The notes below the pieces were generated by a model. The model was given only the letters and a program-made list of their open reading frames with translations, was not told the origin of the DNA and made no database searches. From Spongilla lacustris (lineage: Eukaryota > Porifera > Demospongiae > Spongillida > Spongillidae): a stretch of 64,000 nucleotides of DNA. Position numbers and translations under genes: made by a program. Below are positions 1 through 12,552 of the stretch, in pieces (within the stretch, counting starts at the first letter, position 1; each line of letters opens with the position of its first letter). The stretch spans positions 9,144,976 through 9,208,975 of the forward strand of contig OX442419.1 in the NCBI GenBank assembly GCA_949361645.1, read 5' to 3'.

Positions 1-175
1 AGAATGCAGGAGCCATTGTACTGAGATGTGCCCATACGTATAGTTTGAGCCAATGCCCGTGCTATCATTGCAAGGTCAAGGTCAATTTTAGAAGCCACAA
101 CAATGGACCTGCTTGAGTTTTGTCCTTGGCTGTTTGTACTAATGTAAATATATTACAACCCCTTCCTCCTTCAAA
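1..175 (+). pseudogene. Retroelement family A, extreme C-terminus and 3' region
   Basis: The first bases read NAGAIVLRCAHTY, matching the end of the family A retroelement ORF at 62.2 kb (NARAILLRCARAP). The following 61-115 stretch recurs inverted near 3060-3115, so it is probably 3'-region sequence of the element. The rest of the copy lies outside the window. Bases 175-590 hold nothing recognised. Confidence 0.55.
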
Positions 176-589
176 GGCTCTCAGTAGCAGAATATTAATG
201 CTGCATCTGATTGGTTGATTTCATTGATTTGATTTGACTGCATACATACATATATAGAATACATATGCAAAACGGCAAGAAGTAGCATGGCATGTAAGCT
301 TACATGCACTTACCAACTGCCTAAAGCTACAGTGTATGGGAAGGTATATAAAATGCAGAAGGGAGATAAGTCTTCAGTACTAAATCGGGTATGAAAAGGT
401 GTAATGTTCAGTGAAGACACAACATCCTGAGGTTAGGTTAGTTATTACATGTTCAATGAAAAAGTACGTACATGCACATGTACTCACATTTAACATAACA
501 ATTAGACATAAGTTCTCCTCCATCTGCTCTGAGCCAAAAGCCCATGTGTGTACATATACAATAATTTTAGTTACAATTACAATGATGAA

Positions 590-1690
590 CTTTGGAGAAT
601 TCTTTATTCCATCATCAACATCTGCCTTAGTGAAGCAGCCTGGATCCAGGCCACACTTCCAGTTCAACTTGGGGGCATTGGTATTCAGAGTGCTGTACAG
701 CTAGCACCATCAGCTTTCCTTGCTTCTGTACAAAGCTCTCAAAACCTTGTCCACAAGATCCTACCACCTCATCTCCTTTCATTAATGGCAGAGAACACGG
801 CAGGACCATCCAAAAGATATTAATTGAAAACATGAAGAGGCTTTCCTTGCTTTATCTCTGCGTGGTCACAGGGCAATCAACAATCTCCTCCTCAGGACAA
901 AGCATCTTCTTCCCAAAAGGCATGGGACACTCCAAGGGTAGAGGCAGTCTCTGCAGCTTTGTTAGACCAAGCCCCTGATGCCATCACTATGGCTCGCCTA
1001 CTGGCTGTCTCCATGAAGGAGTCTTTTGACTGGCTTCATGCTGTCCCTAACTCTTCACTGGGCCTAAGGATGGACAATGATACAATTAGAGTGGAAGGTT
1101 GGTCTCTGCCTTGGAGTAGCTCTGTGCAGCCCAGCTGTTGGTTTAGTACTGGTCGTCATTATTGTCATGCTGCTTTAAATGAAATCATCCATCGAGCCCT
1201 GACCACCTCCCACATTCCATCCAGACTAGAACCCACAGGCCTAGACCGCTCTGATGGGAAATGTCCTGATGGCATCACAATGGTTCCATGGATGAACAGG
1301 AACCTTTTGGTTTGGGATGCCACCTGTTCTGACACCCTCACCTGGCACAGTCCACTATGGCAGCAGGTGCTGTCGCCAGTCAGGCAGAGGACCGGAAAAA
1401 CGTCAAATACTCATATCTGGAGGGACACCCAGACATATGTTTCACCCCTATTGCCTATGAAATATCAGGTGTAGTTGGCCCTCTTTCCCTGATCTTCCTG
1501 AAGGAGCTAGGTCACAGGCTCTCAGCCACAACAGGTGACACAAAAAGCTACAGCTACCTGCTCAAACATCTTTCAATGGCTGTACAAAGGGGCAATACTG
1601 CCTCCATAATAGGAACACTTATTTCGCCTTCCACTACTGACTTTTATGGGGTGTGGTTTTTATGGTTTTAGTGTATTATTGTTATATCTA
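590..1690 (+). pseudogene. Retroelement family B remnant (post-RT region plus putative endonuclease domain)
   Basis: Several frames each give pieces of one protein. They start with an AWIQATLPVQLGGIGIQSA segment downstream of the reverse transcriptase, then GRHYCHAALNEIIHRALT, then a DGITMVPW...LLVWDATC block, and end with SMAVQRGNTASIIGTL. The PDG...WDAT spacing fits the PD...D pattern of a restriction-like endonuclease, as in R2/CRE/NeSL-type non-LTR retrotransposons; that assignment is an inference. The reading frame shifts at least three times (near 830, 1100 and 1400), so this is a dead 5'-truncated copy. It is followed by AT-rich sequence. Confidence 0.7.
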
Positions 1691-1772
1691 TTATGATAAT
1701 TAATATTTAATATATATTATTAATATATAAGGCAAATACATGTTCACACACAACCACACATAATACAAAAAA

Positions 1773-2110
1773 TTACACACAAAGTTCATCCACCTGCTGC
1801 ACAAGGTGGGAGTAGGAACGACTCAGAATGGCACGAGCATTAGATCTGATTAAAGAATGACTGAGGCGACCAAAGAGGTCAGTCAGTGCCATAGATTTAG
1901 AGGTATTCCCATGAATGGCTAAACGAGTGGCTTCTAGTGAGAAAGCCATCAAAGCCTCTGGACCCCATGCACCATAACTCTCTACGGCCAGTGGAATACA
2001 TTTCCAACTCAGTTCAGCACATTGTGTCATTTTGAGTATGTTTTCTGAATTCAGCTGCTCTTGCTACAACACCTGAGTACATGCCCGCTTCCGTAATAAT
2101 ACTAGGATTG
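1773..2110 (-). pseudogene. Retroelement family A C-terminal remnant
   Basis: The minus strand encodes CIPLAVESYGAWGPEAL followed by FGRLSHSLIRSNARAILSRS, the signature C-terminus of family A. An upstream EAGMYSG segment lies in a shifted frame. It lies tail to tail with the family B copy at 590-1690. The copy is truncated and frame-broken. Confidence 0.7.
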
Positions 2111-2159
2111 ACATCGAAGGCTGTTAATTATATATATTTTAAAAATTTTAATCAACTCA

Positions 2160-2430
2160 CAATAACATTCAATACGATATATGATAACACACTAAAAACC
2201 ATTTAAAAACCACGCACCCTAACAGTCAGTAGTGGAAGGAGAAATAAGTGTTCCTATGATGGAGGCAGCATTGACCCTTTGTACAGCCACTGAAAGACAT
2301 TGGAGCAGGTAGCTGTAGCTTTTTGTGTCACCAGTTGTGGCTGAGAGCCTGTGACCTATCTCCTTCAGGAAGATCAGGGAATGAGGGCCAACTACACCTG
2401 ATGTTGTCTGGGTGTCCCTCCAGATACAAG
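2160..2430 (-). pseudogene. Retroelement family B 3' end, inverted duplicate of 1430-1690
   Basis: The reverse complement closely matches 1430-1690, including the tail after the stop codon. An internal stretch of about 34 bases is deleted and the frame is lost. Confidence 0.65.
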
Positions 2431-2474
2431 TATTCTTTAAATTAAAATTTTATAAAGTTAATCTTTTAAATTCA

Positions 2475-2800
2475 CACACTATTTTGGAAACGGGCATGTA
2501 CCAGGGTGTTTCAGCAAAGACAGCTGAGCACAGAAAACATAACAAAAATGATGCCAAGTGTACTAAGTTGGGTTGGCGATGTGTACCATTGGCAGTGGAG
2601 AACTATGGGGCCTGGGGACCAGAAGCATTAAAGGCCTTCTCGCAGGTGGCATCACGGTTAGCCATTCATGGTAACACCCCCAAGTCTAAGGTGGTAGCTG
2701 AGCTATATGGCCGCCTCAGCCTGTTATTGATTAGAGCTAATGCTCGATCAATCTTGGTATGCTCCTACCCCCCAATCAACCCAACAGGACAGTTATCTGT
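2475..2800 (+). pseudogene. Retroelement family A C-terminal remnant
   Basis: Reads ETGMYQGVSAKTAEHRKH, then LGWRCVPLAVENYGAWGPEA and YGRLSLLLIRANARSIL. It is paralogous to the minus copy at 1773-2110 but in opposite orientation. Bases 2800-4440 contain no recognised gene; 3060-3190 carries a minus-strand match to the 61-115 fragment. Confidence 0.7.
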
Positions 2801-4440
2801 GTATGTAGTTGTTTGTGTGTGTTTTTTGTGTTATATTATAATGTGTGCTAATATGTTGAATTAGTTACTGATTTGAAGAGTTTTTTTAAAATTACAATAA
2901 TAATAATCATTATAATTATAATAGGAAATAATTACATAATACATGACAAACAAGATACACCCTTAAATAAGATACTAGGAGTCAATAAACTGTGGAAGAC
3001 CTAGCTAATATGGTCCCTTATTATTATAATTAATAATGGACATTATTACCATGCACAACAAAACTACCCTAATCCTCAAGCAGGTCATTGTTGTGGCTTC
3101 TGAAATTGACCTTGCAATTGACATTGGCTGGAATTAAGAGAAGCCTTAGCCTGCCATAAATGGATTTAGCATGTCCATGCACCAAAAACACACTTACACA
3201 TGTACAACCCAGTTCGGAGCAGTTGAGACCATTACATGTTTATAATTATACACCGGTAATACTTAATACTTATACAATTTAAAGCTTAAAGCTATATGTG
3301 AATGAGCCGCGGCAGCTTGCATTGCTGCCACCATCAACCGCATCAGTGGTGGGCTAGAATATGCTAGGAATGTTCTGGCACAATTGCTAATGCATGACTA
3401 CATGTAGAACTGACCAGTGTGGCGTTTGGATGATTGGTCGTAGCCGCTATTCTTGAGGTCAGATCTCTGAAGGTCTGAGCTGCACACCTGCTCCAAACGT
3501 TTCCACAACTAATGACACACATCGCTGGCCCTGACGATGTCATAATTAACATGTTTTCTGTGATGCAGCTGCAAGTGCAGTCACACTCACTTCAAAAATG
3601 AAGTTGCCACATGTCAAAAGTTTCATCACCACACTATGTATCAAGTGCATTTTCCGACTCAATCTGTAACAAATTAAAAATGAAATTTGTGTGTGGAAAC
3701 ATCGGCTGATAAAGTTATATTAATCTTACAGGTGGTCTGGGGACTAGAGGTAACCTGTGCTGGAATTGAAGTCAAAGCTCGTCGAAGACTTTTAGTTGGC
3801 GAACAGCTCTCTCCGTACATCATTGCTTCTTGTCACCGTTGACCGTTCAAGCTTACGTCATCCGTAGCTCTGTTTGTACGACAGTAAGTGCACAGGCTTA
3901 AGATGGGGTGCACTGGTGGGTTGTGATTGGAAGAGGAAGCAGTACGTAATCATCAAGGTTTTTAATCTACGACTGGATAGCCTAGCTGGCTTTGTTCTCT
4001 ATTGTCTGCCTTAGATGGGCATCGTACATATTGTGTGCTTAATTACTATTACGTGTATGTTGACGTATACGTAATAAAAAGGCATCGCTGAACACAGCAG
4101 CGCAGTGTCTAGCAGCGCATCGAGTGTGTCTTGTAGCCCAATACATCAAACCAAGGTATTTATAATGCTGCAATGGTGTATATCAGCCGCTACCATATGA
4201 TCCTTATTAATATATATTGCCATTGGGTGTGTGGCACAGGATTAACACTTTATTTATTGAACTATTTCACTTGGTATTGTGCTTATTTATAGCTAGCTTA
4301 TGTGTCATAGCTCGTACATGTATGTGTAATCTCCAGTATTAAATGTATATGTGATTGTACATGTTTTCTAGTCTTTTAGCTGTACATGTATGTGTGTTTT
4401 TTCGTCATGTACATGTAGTACATGTAAGTGTTCTAGAGTC

Positions 4441-5013
4441 ATAACTTACACACATGTAGTTATAACTGCTTACAATATATTTGTGTGCTCTCTAGTCATA
4501 ACTGTACATGGATGTGTGTTCTCTAGTCATAACTGTACATGTATGTGTGTTCTCTAGTCATAACTGTACATGTATGTGTGTTCTCTAGTCATAACTGTAC
4601 ATGGATGTGTGTTCTCTAGTCATAACTGTACATGTATGTGTGTTCTCTAGTCATAACTGTACATGTATGTGTGTTCTCTAGTCATAACTGTACATGTATG
4701 TGTGTTCTCTAGTCATAACTGTACATGTATGTGTGTTCTCTAGTCATAACTGTACATGTATGTGTGTTCTCTAGTCATAACTGTACATGTATGTGTGTTC
4801 TCTAGTCATAACTGTACATGTATGTGTGTTCTCTAGTCATAACTGTACATGTATGTGTGTTCTCTAGTCATAACTGTACATGTATGTGTGTTCTCTAGTC
4901 ATAACTGTACATGTATGTGTGTTCTCTAGTCATAACTGTACATGTATGTGTGTTCTCTAGTCATAACTGTACATGTATGTGTGTTCTCTAGGCATAACTG
5001 TTCTCTAGGCATA
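4441..5013. repeat. 31-bp minisatellite
   Basis: About 17 head-to-tail copies of a 31-base unit containing TCTAGTCATAACTGTACATG. The array starts with degenerate copies, is nearly perfect in the middle and ends with truncated units about 20 bases before the ATG of the coiled-coil gene. It therefore occupies the immediate 5' region of that gene. Confidence 0.95.
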
Positions 5014-5033
5014 GCAATACTACAAAGAATACA

Positions 5034-8000
5034 ATGAGCGCTGAAACCAGGCAGAAGCAAGAAATTGCAGAGAAGGCAAAGGCAGTTCGTGATCTCTCTG
5101 CAAAGATAGAGGAACAGACCAAGGTGAGTGTGCATATGTCTCTGCAAGGGGACAGGTTAATTCAGACCACCTACCTCATGTCCTGGTGCAACTTTGGCGC
5201 ACAGTTAAAATATCATGATGGCTGAATTAGATCAATTGTGAATTATCAGCCTTGATTGTATCAATAATGAGTGGGAGGGGAGGAGAATTAGTTATCAGTA
5301 ATGTTCCAAATGCAGATAGTGATTAGTGATTACGTATTAGCTTTAGTTGTGGTTGTCTTTGTAAGGAATTAATGATGTGTCTGTTTACTTGTCTGTTCAG
5401 GCTAGAAGGCAGGAGGGGGATGCTGTAAGGAAACATGTGGCTGAGGTACAGATGCATCCCTGCAGTCTGTTGTTGGGCTCATGCACTTCATATGCAGATG
5501 GCGGCCTATCAGAAGAGGTTCACATGGTGTACTGTGGTGTTCTTTACCATCTTGTTGCTATCTTTAGCTGTTATATCACTGGTATTATTCAGCACCAGCC
5601 AAGCCCTTGCGCAGGTGTGTGTGGGTGCCTACTTCTGGTCAATAGACATACGTTGAGGGTGGTCTGAGGGAGGAGTGAAGGGAGGAAGGCTATCACATGA
5701 CTGACATACATATATGATCACCTCATAGTGAATTGCATTTCCATTAGATATCACCACTGTACACCTTTGTTATTGCATGTACGTTGTGCTGTCTCCATGG
5801 TTACATGTATATTATCCCATCAGCTGCAAGCTGAACATGCAACAGTTCTAAGCTCAATGGAAGAATTTAACACGGTTAGTGTGAGATCGGGGTGTTATCG
5901 AGAAAAAATCTCACGGTGGGGCAAAATTCAGTTGATACTATTTTAGAGGGGGCAATAAGAAATGAGTTCCTAGGATGTTGTGCCACTTAACATAAGGGCT
6001 GACACTGTGAGATAAATACACATGTAGTGGTCTTATCAATGTGAGTATAGGCAATGGAAGAGGCGTGAACTACCATACCATTGACTGAGGACAGGTGTGC
6101 AGCCAGACGAATGGGACAGCTCCTATTTAATGCCACCAGCCAATGGGCTGAATTGGATTTATATTGTTGTATTACATAAGCAAATATGATCATTACATCA
6201 GCATTACATGTGTGTACTAGACCATTACATCAGCATTACATGTGTGTACTAGACCATTACATCAGCATTACATGTACATGTGTGTACTAGACCATTACAT
6301 CAGCATTACATGTGTGTACTAGACCATTACATCAGCATTACATGTGTGTACTAGACCATTACATCAGCATTACATGTGTGTACTAGACCATTACATGTGA
6401 TTACATGTGTGTACTAGACCATTACATCAGCATTACATGTACATGTGTGTACTAGACCATTACATCAGCATTACATGTGTGTACTAGACCATTACATGTG
6501 ATTACATGTGTGTACTAGACCATTACATCAGCATTACATGTGTGTACTAGACCATTACATCAGCATTACATGTGTGTACTAGACCATTACATGTGATTAC
6601 ATGTGTGTACTAGACCATTACATCAGCATTACATGTGTGTAGTAGACCATTACATGTGATTACATGTGTGTACTAGACCATTACATCAGCATTACATGTG
6701 TGTACTAGACCATTACATGTGTGTGTACTAGACCATTACATGTGATTACATGGGTGTACTAGATCATTACTTGCATTATCACATGGATATCTCTTGACCT
6801 CACATGGGTGGTGGTCATCTCTCCAACAGCGCATGGCAGATTCAAAGCAGGCTTTAAATGAACAGCAGGAGGTTAGTTGAGTTAGCGTATTGCTATAGGC
6901 ATAGGGTTGTTTGAGTCTGGGCACCTGTCACATGTACATGTATGTGCAGCGTCCAAGTGAATGAAAGAGATACATGTACATGATTAATATGCTCCGCAGG
7001 GTAGCACGTGTGCAGGTAACCTACATTTACCTGGGACAGAGATATGTATTAACCAAACACTTAACAGGATTATATATACATGTACAGTACAAGCTTGGTA
7101 AATTTTGCCCTCTAGACTTGGGCACTATAATTACAGTAAGGGGTTAGAGACCTTGGTGGTGGTAAGAGGAGGAGTACCCTGTACATGTAAGCGATCATAA
7201 CTATCCTGTGGGACGGTGATTATGGTGGACGTGCAAATATATGTGCATGTATATGTGCATGTATATGTGCATGTACATGTTGCATTGAGTGCATTTAATT
7301 TGCTAAAGTGGCAGTTCCATGTATGGTTTTGTGTCTCCAAATGATGTCTTTAGCAACTGATGGATGTGGGGAAAAAGTACTACCATCTCTTGGAGCACCA
7401 CAATTCGGTAAGAATTACATCATTGTATTGTGTATTTGTGTGAATGTGACAAACATTTATAAGACCCCAGGTTATAACTCTTTGTATATAACCTAGCTAG
7501 TATGCCAGGTAGTTTATAACCCAGTTTTGCTCAAATTATGAAACCTGGCATTCAACATGTGTCTGAATGTTTGTTACTTACAGTGTACGATGTTGTACAT
7601 GTACATGTATGTGTCTTCTTTTGAAAATCATGCATGTATATGTACATATAAGTATTCACTGACCATAGACAGTAGCTGATCCAGCATGGACACTGAAAGG
7701 GGAAGGGTGGGTCGGATCCGCACATGTAGGAGGAGCCATCCTGGGGAGGGCGTGAGAAGGGGACACCCCTCCCACCCAGCTACTCCCACAAGGTTCTGGG
7801 TCTGCGGCTGAGCCCCAGAGCTAAAGCTTTTTGCGTTGGAAACCCCTCCAAAGTACGCAAAAATTTTATGGATCCAGCCCCTATAATAGCTAATGCTCGA
7901 TGCACTGATCAAGATTCTAAATGTACGTAGTGGTGAACTAACCATTTGACATTCACTGAAACTCAAAGCCTCTTCATATTTTTAATTAATTTTTTTTGGA

Positions 8001-11000
8001 CGGTCCTTCCGTGTTCTCTGCCATTAATGAAACAACTGTAGGCGCACGTAATTAGCAACTTTTATTATGAATATTTAATTAGGCAAGGTAAAAAGGGGGC
8101 GGCTATAGCCCCCCCTCCCCCATAGCCCCTGGATCCGCTACTGATAAATGGGTACACTTTAGACATGCTGTGTTTTTTTTTAAATCTAAGTATACATGTA
8201 CACGTACTTTCATATTGACTGGACCTGCAGTGCCCCCTATGAGTACTATTACCCCACAACAATCCATTATGCCATGACCTTACAATGCCTTCCTTTTCCT
8301 AGCTTTTTGCAGAAGTTAATAAATTGTCACATGAAAGTCTGGTGAAGGTCAGCAAAATGTGGTGAGAACTATAGGGTTTATTTTATTTTTATTCTGTGAC
8401 TGCTGTGCAAGATTAAACAAGACCTAAATGCAAACAAACGTAGCTTGACCCAATATGAAACGGTAGGCCACTAATACTAATAATGCATAACGTGTACACT
8501 TTCACCCTGCACACAATACCAGAATTTTGACGGTTTCAGAACTGAATTAGAGGTAAATGAATGCATAATCTATTTGGTGAGGTACATGTATAAATTAAAC
8601 TTCCTGCTCACTAGCTACACACTGACATTTAAGCATGTTACAGTCCTATTTATTTACTTTCACTGTCCCATTGTAATGATATGCAATCATTTCTGTAATT
8701 CCTTGAAAAAAATAAATTGTTGTGAGATGTACATGTAGTGCACTGAAAGACTACAATGCTTTAACATATTAAAAGCCCTCTGTTATCAATGGTTAAAGTT
8801 AATTGTTATTTATAAGTAAACGAAGATATGCAGGGACCATCCATGTAATTTCAAGTTACAAATTTTAAGTTATTGGTAATAATTTGTGTTATGGCTAATA
8901 AGGTCAGTTGAAATTAAATGAATCGTAATACAGACGCACAAGTACAGTGATGGTTGTCTAACCTAACTATTTCGAGCAAAACGGACATGTACATGTACGT
9001 GTTTGTCCATTCCCTCTGAACCCTTGCACTGCTGAGGTCATTTTGTACATATATGTAGCCATGAACATAGTAATGACTCACTGACCAGTCCACTCAGAGG
9101 GAGACAAAGTTAGAGTTCTAGATTGGGTTATACATGTACATGTACGCTCTTTCCATATATTTATAAATCAGTTGATGTTGGGAAGACCCCAAGTCCTATC
9201 CTGGTCCTTAACTGACACTGGCACACTAAACTTAGTTTGTTGTAATTGATGTGCTTATAACTCTACTCATGTTGTGCACCAGATGGGAATGTTGTTTGTA
9301 CATGTGCATGTCTATAATGCATGATTCAGTAGGGCCCTTTAATTTTGACCCAATACCTGTCCTGCTTACAGAAGGTGAGCCTTATCGCAGACCGGGGACT
9401 GAAGAATTCAGTTCCATCTTGTGTTTGTACAATTTGGCATGCAGCTGGCAAAACATACAAGTTTGAATGCAGAGTTATTAAGTGCCCTTAACAAGGTGAG
9501 CGTCAAATAGAGATACAAGGTGAGCATCAAAAATGATGTTTATGTTGCATATTTCTGTCACATATAACAGACTGTACGTGAAATGAATGGAACTTTTGAA
9601 AAAATGGTAAGCAGTTTTTTGTGTTGTTACATTGTACTCTCAGGTGATATGTTGATACAGGATATTTGGGTGTGGGTCATACATGTACATGTATGGATAT
9701 AGACATGTGCACTCAGGACATGCGGTTTCTAAAATAATGTCAGCTGCATGGGGTTGGTAAATGTGCCATAGGGAAGCACTCCACTAAACATATATGTGTA
9801 CATGTGTGTATGGTGTAATCATGAACTGTGCTGTTAGATTTCAGATTGTACTCACAATGTTTCTTTAGTATTGTATTTGCTTTGTAAATTTTGCCAGTTC
9901 CTCTGCTGCATGTTATGTGTTGCAAGAATGTTGTTGTGAGAAGGTTTTTAGATCTTCCTAACAATATTTATATATGGTCACTGACTGATACATAAATAGC
10001 TGTATGACTTAATGGGTATGGACTGGGGACCTCACAGCAATGGGGAAAGGGTACTTGTACTATGCACTCATGTGTATTTTGTTTCCATTAGCAACATGAG
10101 AACAATGGAGTGCTATCAAGATGTTGCAATAGATTAGACAGCAAACTCAAGAACATCAATGATGTAAGTATAGCTACCAATTCATTCTGGCTGCAATCAA
10201 TGTTTCTCAAACCACAGACTCTGCAAGAGAACACTGAAATAGTATGTACATGTGGACTTAGGGGATGGAGGCAAAGAGGGGGAGAAGGGAGGGAGGGATG
10301 GAGCAAAGAGGGGGAGAAGGGAGGGAGGGAGGACTGTAGGGACAGGGAAAGTGAGTTGTGAAGAAAGGAAAGGAGGGGGTTGAAGGGGACAGTTGTGAGC
10401 GGGGAGGATGCACTTCTAAGCTACATTTGTGCTGTCACATGTAGGTACATGCTGAACAGGAGAAGGTCAACAGCCTGACGCTTCTGTCAACTAGGCTTGA
10501 ATCAGTGAGTACTTTGTAGTTCCCTGCCAAGGTAGTCTGCACATCAAGTATATCATGATGATGTACATGTTTGTGTTCATGTTAAGAACATGCAGGTGAA
10601 TTTGTTGACTTTTTGATTAACAGGCTTCCCTGGAGCACAAGGAAACATTGGACATGGTAGGTTAAAAGAGCAGCTGGGAGGGGCTAGAAGGAGGGGCTTA
10701 GAAGGAGGGGCTTAGAAGGAGGAGCTAGAAGGAGAGGCTAGAAGGAGGGGCTAGAAGGAGGGGCTAGAAGGAGGGGCTTAGAAGGAGGAGCTAGAAGGAG
10801 GGGCTAGAAGGAGAGGGTAAGAGCCATGTTCATCACGCACATGTGCTTTGTTTATATCTTTATATCAGATAAAGTCAGGCCAGGGGCATGTCAATGAGAG
10901 GGTGGCTCATCTGTATGAGAGTATTACACTAGTAAATCAGAAGTTGGAAAAGCTCAACTCAGTAAGTGTGTGTGTATGTTGGTGTGCATGTTGATGTAAC

Positions 11001-12261
11001 ATATTGAATGGTCTACACTAACTGATGGAGCAACAAGAAGCAGTTTTAATGATAGGGCTTTGGGGTGGGCTTTAGGATATGGGTAGCACATCAATGATTA
11101 GGCTGCAATCGTAATTCCTGGGTTTTATATAAAAACACCAAGTCATATTGTCATACATGTACATGTACATGTATATATGTATAACCCTGTAGCTTTTGTA
11201 AGTACATGTATATGTGTGTGTGTGTGTGTGTGTGTACCATACCCACATACTGCATTTACAGGAATCAGAGTCCTTTCAGCTTCTTCTCAATAAGAGGGCA
11301 GAACTAGCAGATCCAGTGAGGCAGTCAGAGGTGATCTGGTTTCTAATAAAATAGCACCAAGATTTGTATACAGTCCATAAACATAAATGCATTGGAATGC
11401 AGGCTGTAGTTGGATATTTATACGCACCGACTTTCTTGTGCTCCACTGTAAAATGTGAATATTGCACACACAACAGGGCATGAGTCAGGATCGGTGAATC
11501 CAATGATGGGTAGCATGTGTATTGGATGTTTTACCACTATTAGGGCAGATTGGTATTTGTGATGTGCATTGACTATTTTTGATGCTTTAGCTGGGTACAA
11601 TCATATGTGTCACAATGTTATGGTAGCAGTCCACTTCCTGGGCATTGCGAAAACAATGATAAATATTGTTGATCTAGCCTGATACATATATATATATATA
11701 ACTAAATCAGTCAATATATCAAATATGATGCTGCATGTATGTTGTTACTTTTGCATGTACAAACAGGCACAACTTCAGAACCTAAGCACTGAGGCCGCTG
11801 TTGAAGCTGGGTTGGAATATTCGGAGGTGACTGAATGGTAGTATACAGTTATTAATGTGTACTTGTACCAATATTACCGCATGTATAGTAATAATATTAT
11901 GATCTCAATGCATGTATGGCACTATGCTTATGATATATTAATCATGAGTATGGTGCATGTACATGTACATGAACATGTAATGTACATCAGTTCTAATTTA
12001 ACACTTTTGTACTATTTGAGGACTAATATTTCATGTAGTTTGAATATCAAGTACTCATGTTCTCATGTTCATGTTCTTCCATGCAATTCTGTATAACTAC
12101 AGGAGTCCATTGTGGGGTCTACCAACACATGCATTGGTCAATCAGAATGTCAGAATAAGGAGTCTAAGGAGGAAAGTGTAAGCAAATCTGTACCTATTGC
12201 ATGTAAAAATATGTTAGGCCCTCGTGTGAGTAGTGGTGAAGATGAATCCTTGTTAAAATAG
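5034..12261 (+). CDS. Type II membrane protein with long coiled-coil, about 19 mini-exons
   Basis: Family not recognised. Exons read from splice sites: 5034-5123, 5401-5445, 5498-5614, 5824-5874, 6830-6871, 7354-7407, 8303-8341, 8412-8462, 8523-8552, 9445-9495, 9571-9606, 10092-10163, 10218-10241, 10445-10504, 10624-10656, 10869-10961, 11262-11330, 11767-11826, 12103-12261. Each is flanked by AG and GT, is a multiple of three and is open in phase 0, giving about 391 residues. Residues 1-45 are charged and helical. Exon 3 encodes a hydrophobic helix (TVVFFTILLLSLAVISLVLF), so a single-pass type II anchor is likely. The remainder is rich in E, K, Q and spaced L, consistent with a coiled coil. 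The C-terminal about 70 residues are polar with three cysteines. It could be a Golgi or surface rod protein, but no homologue is assigned. The start is the first ATG of the first open exon; a 5' untranslated exon may exist upstream of the minisatellite. Confidence 0.6.
6190..6775. repeat. 32-bp minisatellite inside an intron of the coiled-coil gene
   Basis: About 18 copies of a 32-base unit, ACCATTACATCAGCATTACA followed by TGTGTGTACTAG. Several shortened variants carry ATGTGATTACATG. It lies in the 5875-6829 intron, ending about 55 bases before the next exon. Confidence 0.95.
7670..8143. mobile_element. MITE with CAGTAGC(T/G)GATCCAG ends carrying a family B scrap
   Basis: The left end CAGTAGCTGATCCAG (7670) and the inverted right end CTGGATCCGCTACTG (8143) form an imperfect terminal inverted repeat. 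The interior has the GAGCCCCAG and GCTTTTTGCGT modules found again at 39.8 kb, and a short minus-strand piece of family B (about 7960-8030) matching 770-850. It sits in the 7408-8302 intron of the coiled-coil gene. No exact target-site duplication was identified. Confidence 0.55.
10676..10818. repeat. G-rich minisatellite (GAAGGAGGGGCTTA-like units)
   Basis: About ten units of 12-14 bases (AGAAGGAGGGGCT with or without TA) in tandem, in the 10657-10868 intron. Purine-rich on the coding strand. Confidence 0.85.
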
Positions 12262-12492
12262 CGTGACTTTGTAAAACTGCTGTTTTAGAATCTTGAGCTT
12301 GTCCGTTACTAACTTGGTCACATTGCCATAATGTTAGCACTTAAATCAGTAATACATTTGAGTTTGTATGTTGTTTTGTGACTTGTGTGTAGTTATTGTT
12401 GCGTTTGTATAATCTGTATATATATGTAATAATAATAAATAATTACTCGTATTAGTCATTATTATGATTTTAATGATACTGCATGTATTGTG

Positions 12493-12519
<27 letters not shown>
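12493..12519. repeat. A27 homopolymer
   Basis: Twenty-seven consecutive A, 54 bases after an AATAAA hexamer at 12434-12439 in the 3' region of the coiled-coil gene. It lies exactly between the two copies of the duplicated terminal exons. Confidence 0.9.
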
Positions 12520-12523
<4 letters not shown>

Positions 12524-12552
12524 TGTTAACGTTTAATGTAGGAGCCAGATAA

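Noticed and set aside
4441..6775. CRISPR-like arrays of 31-32 bp repeats
   Set aside because: The repeats are directly adjacent without unique spacers, in a eukaryotic context. They are minisatellites.
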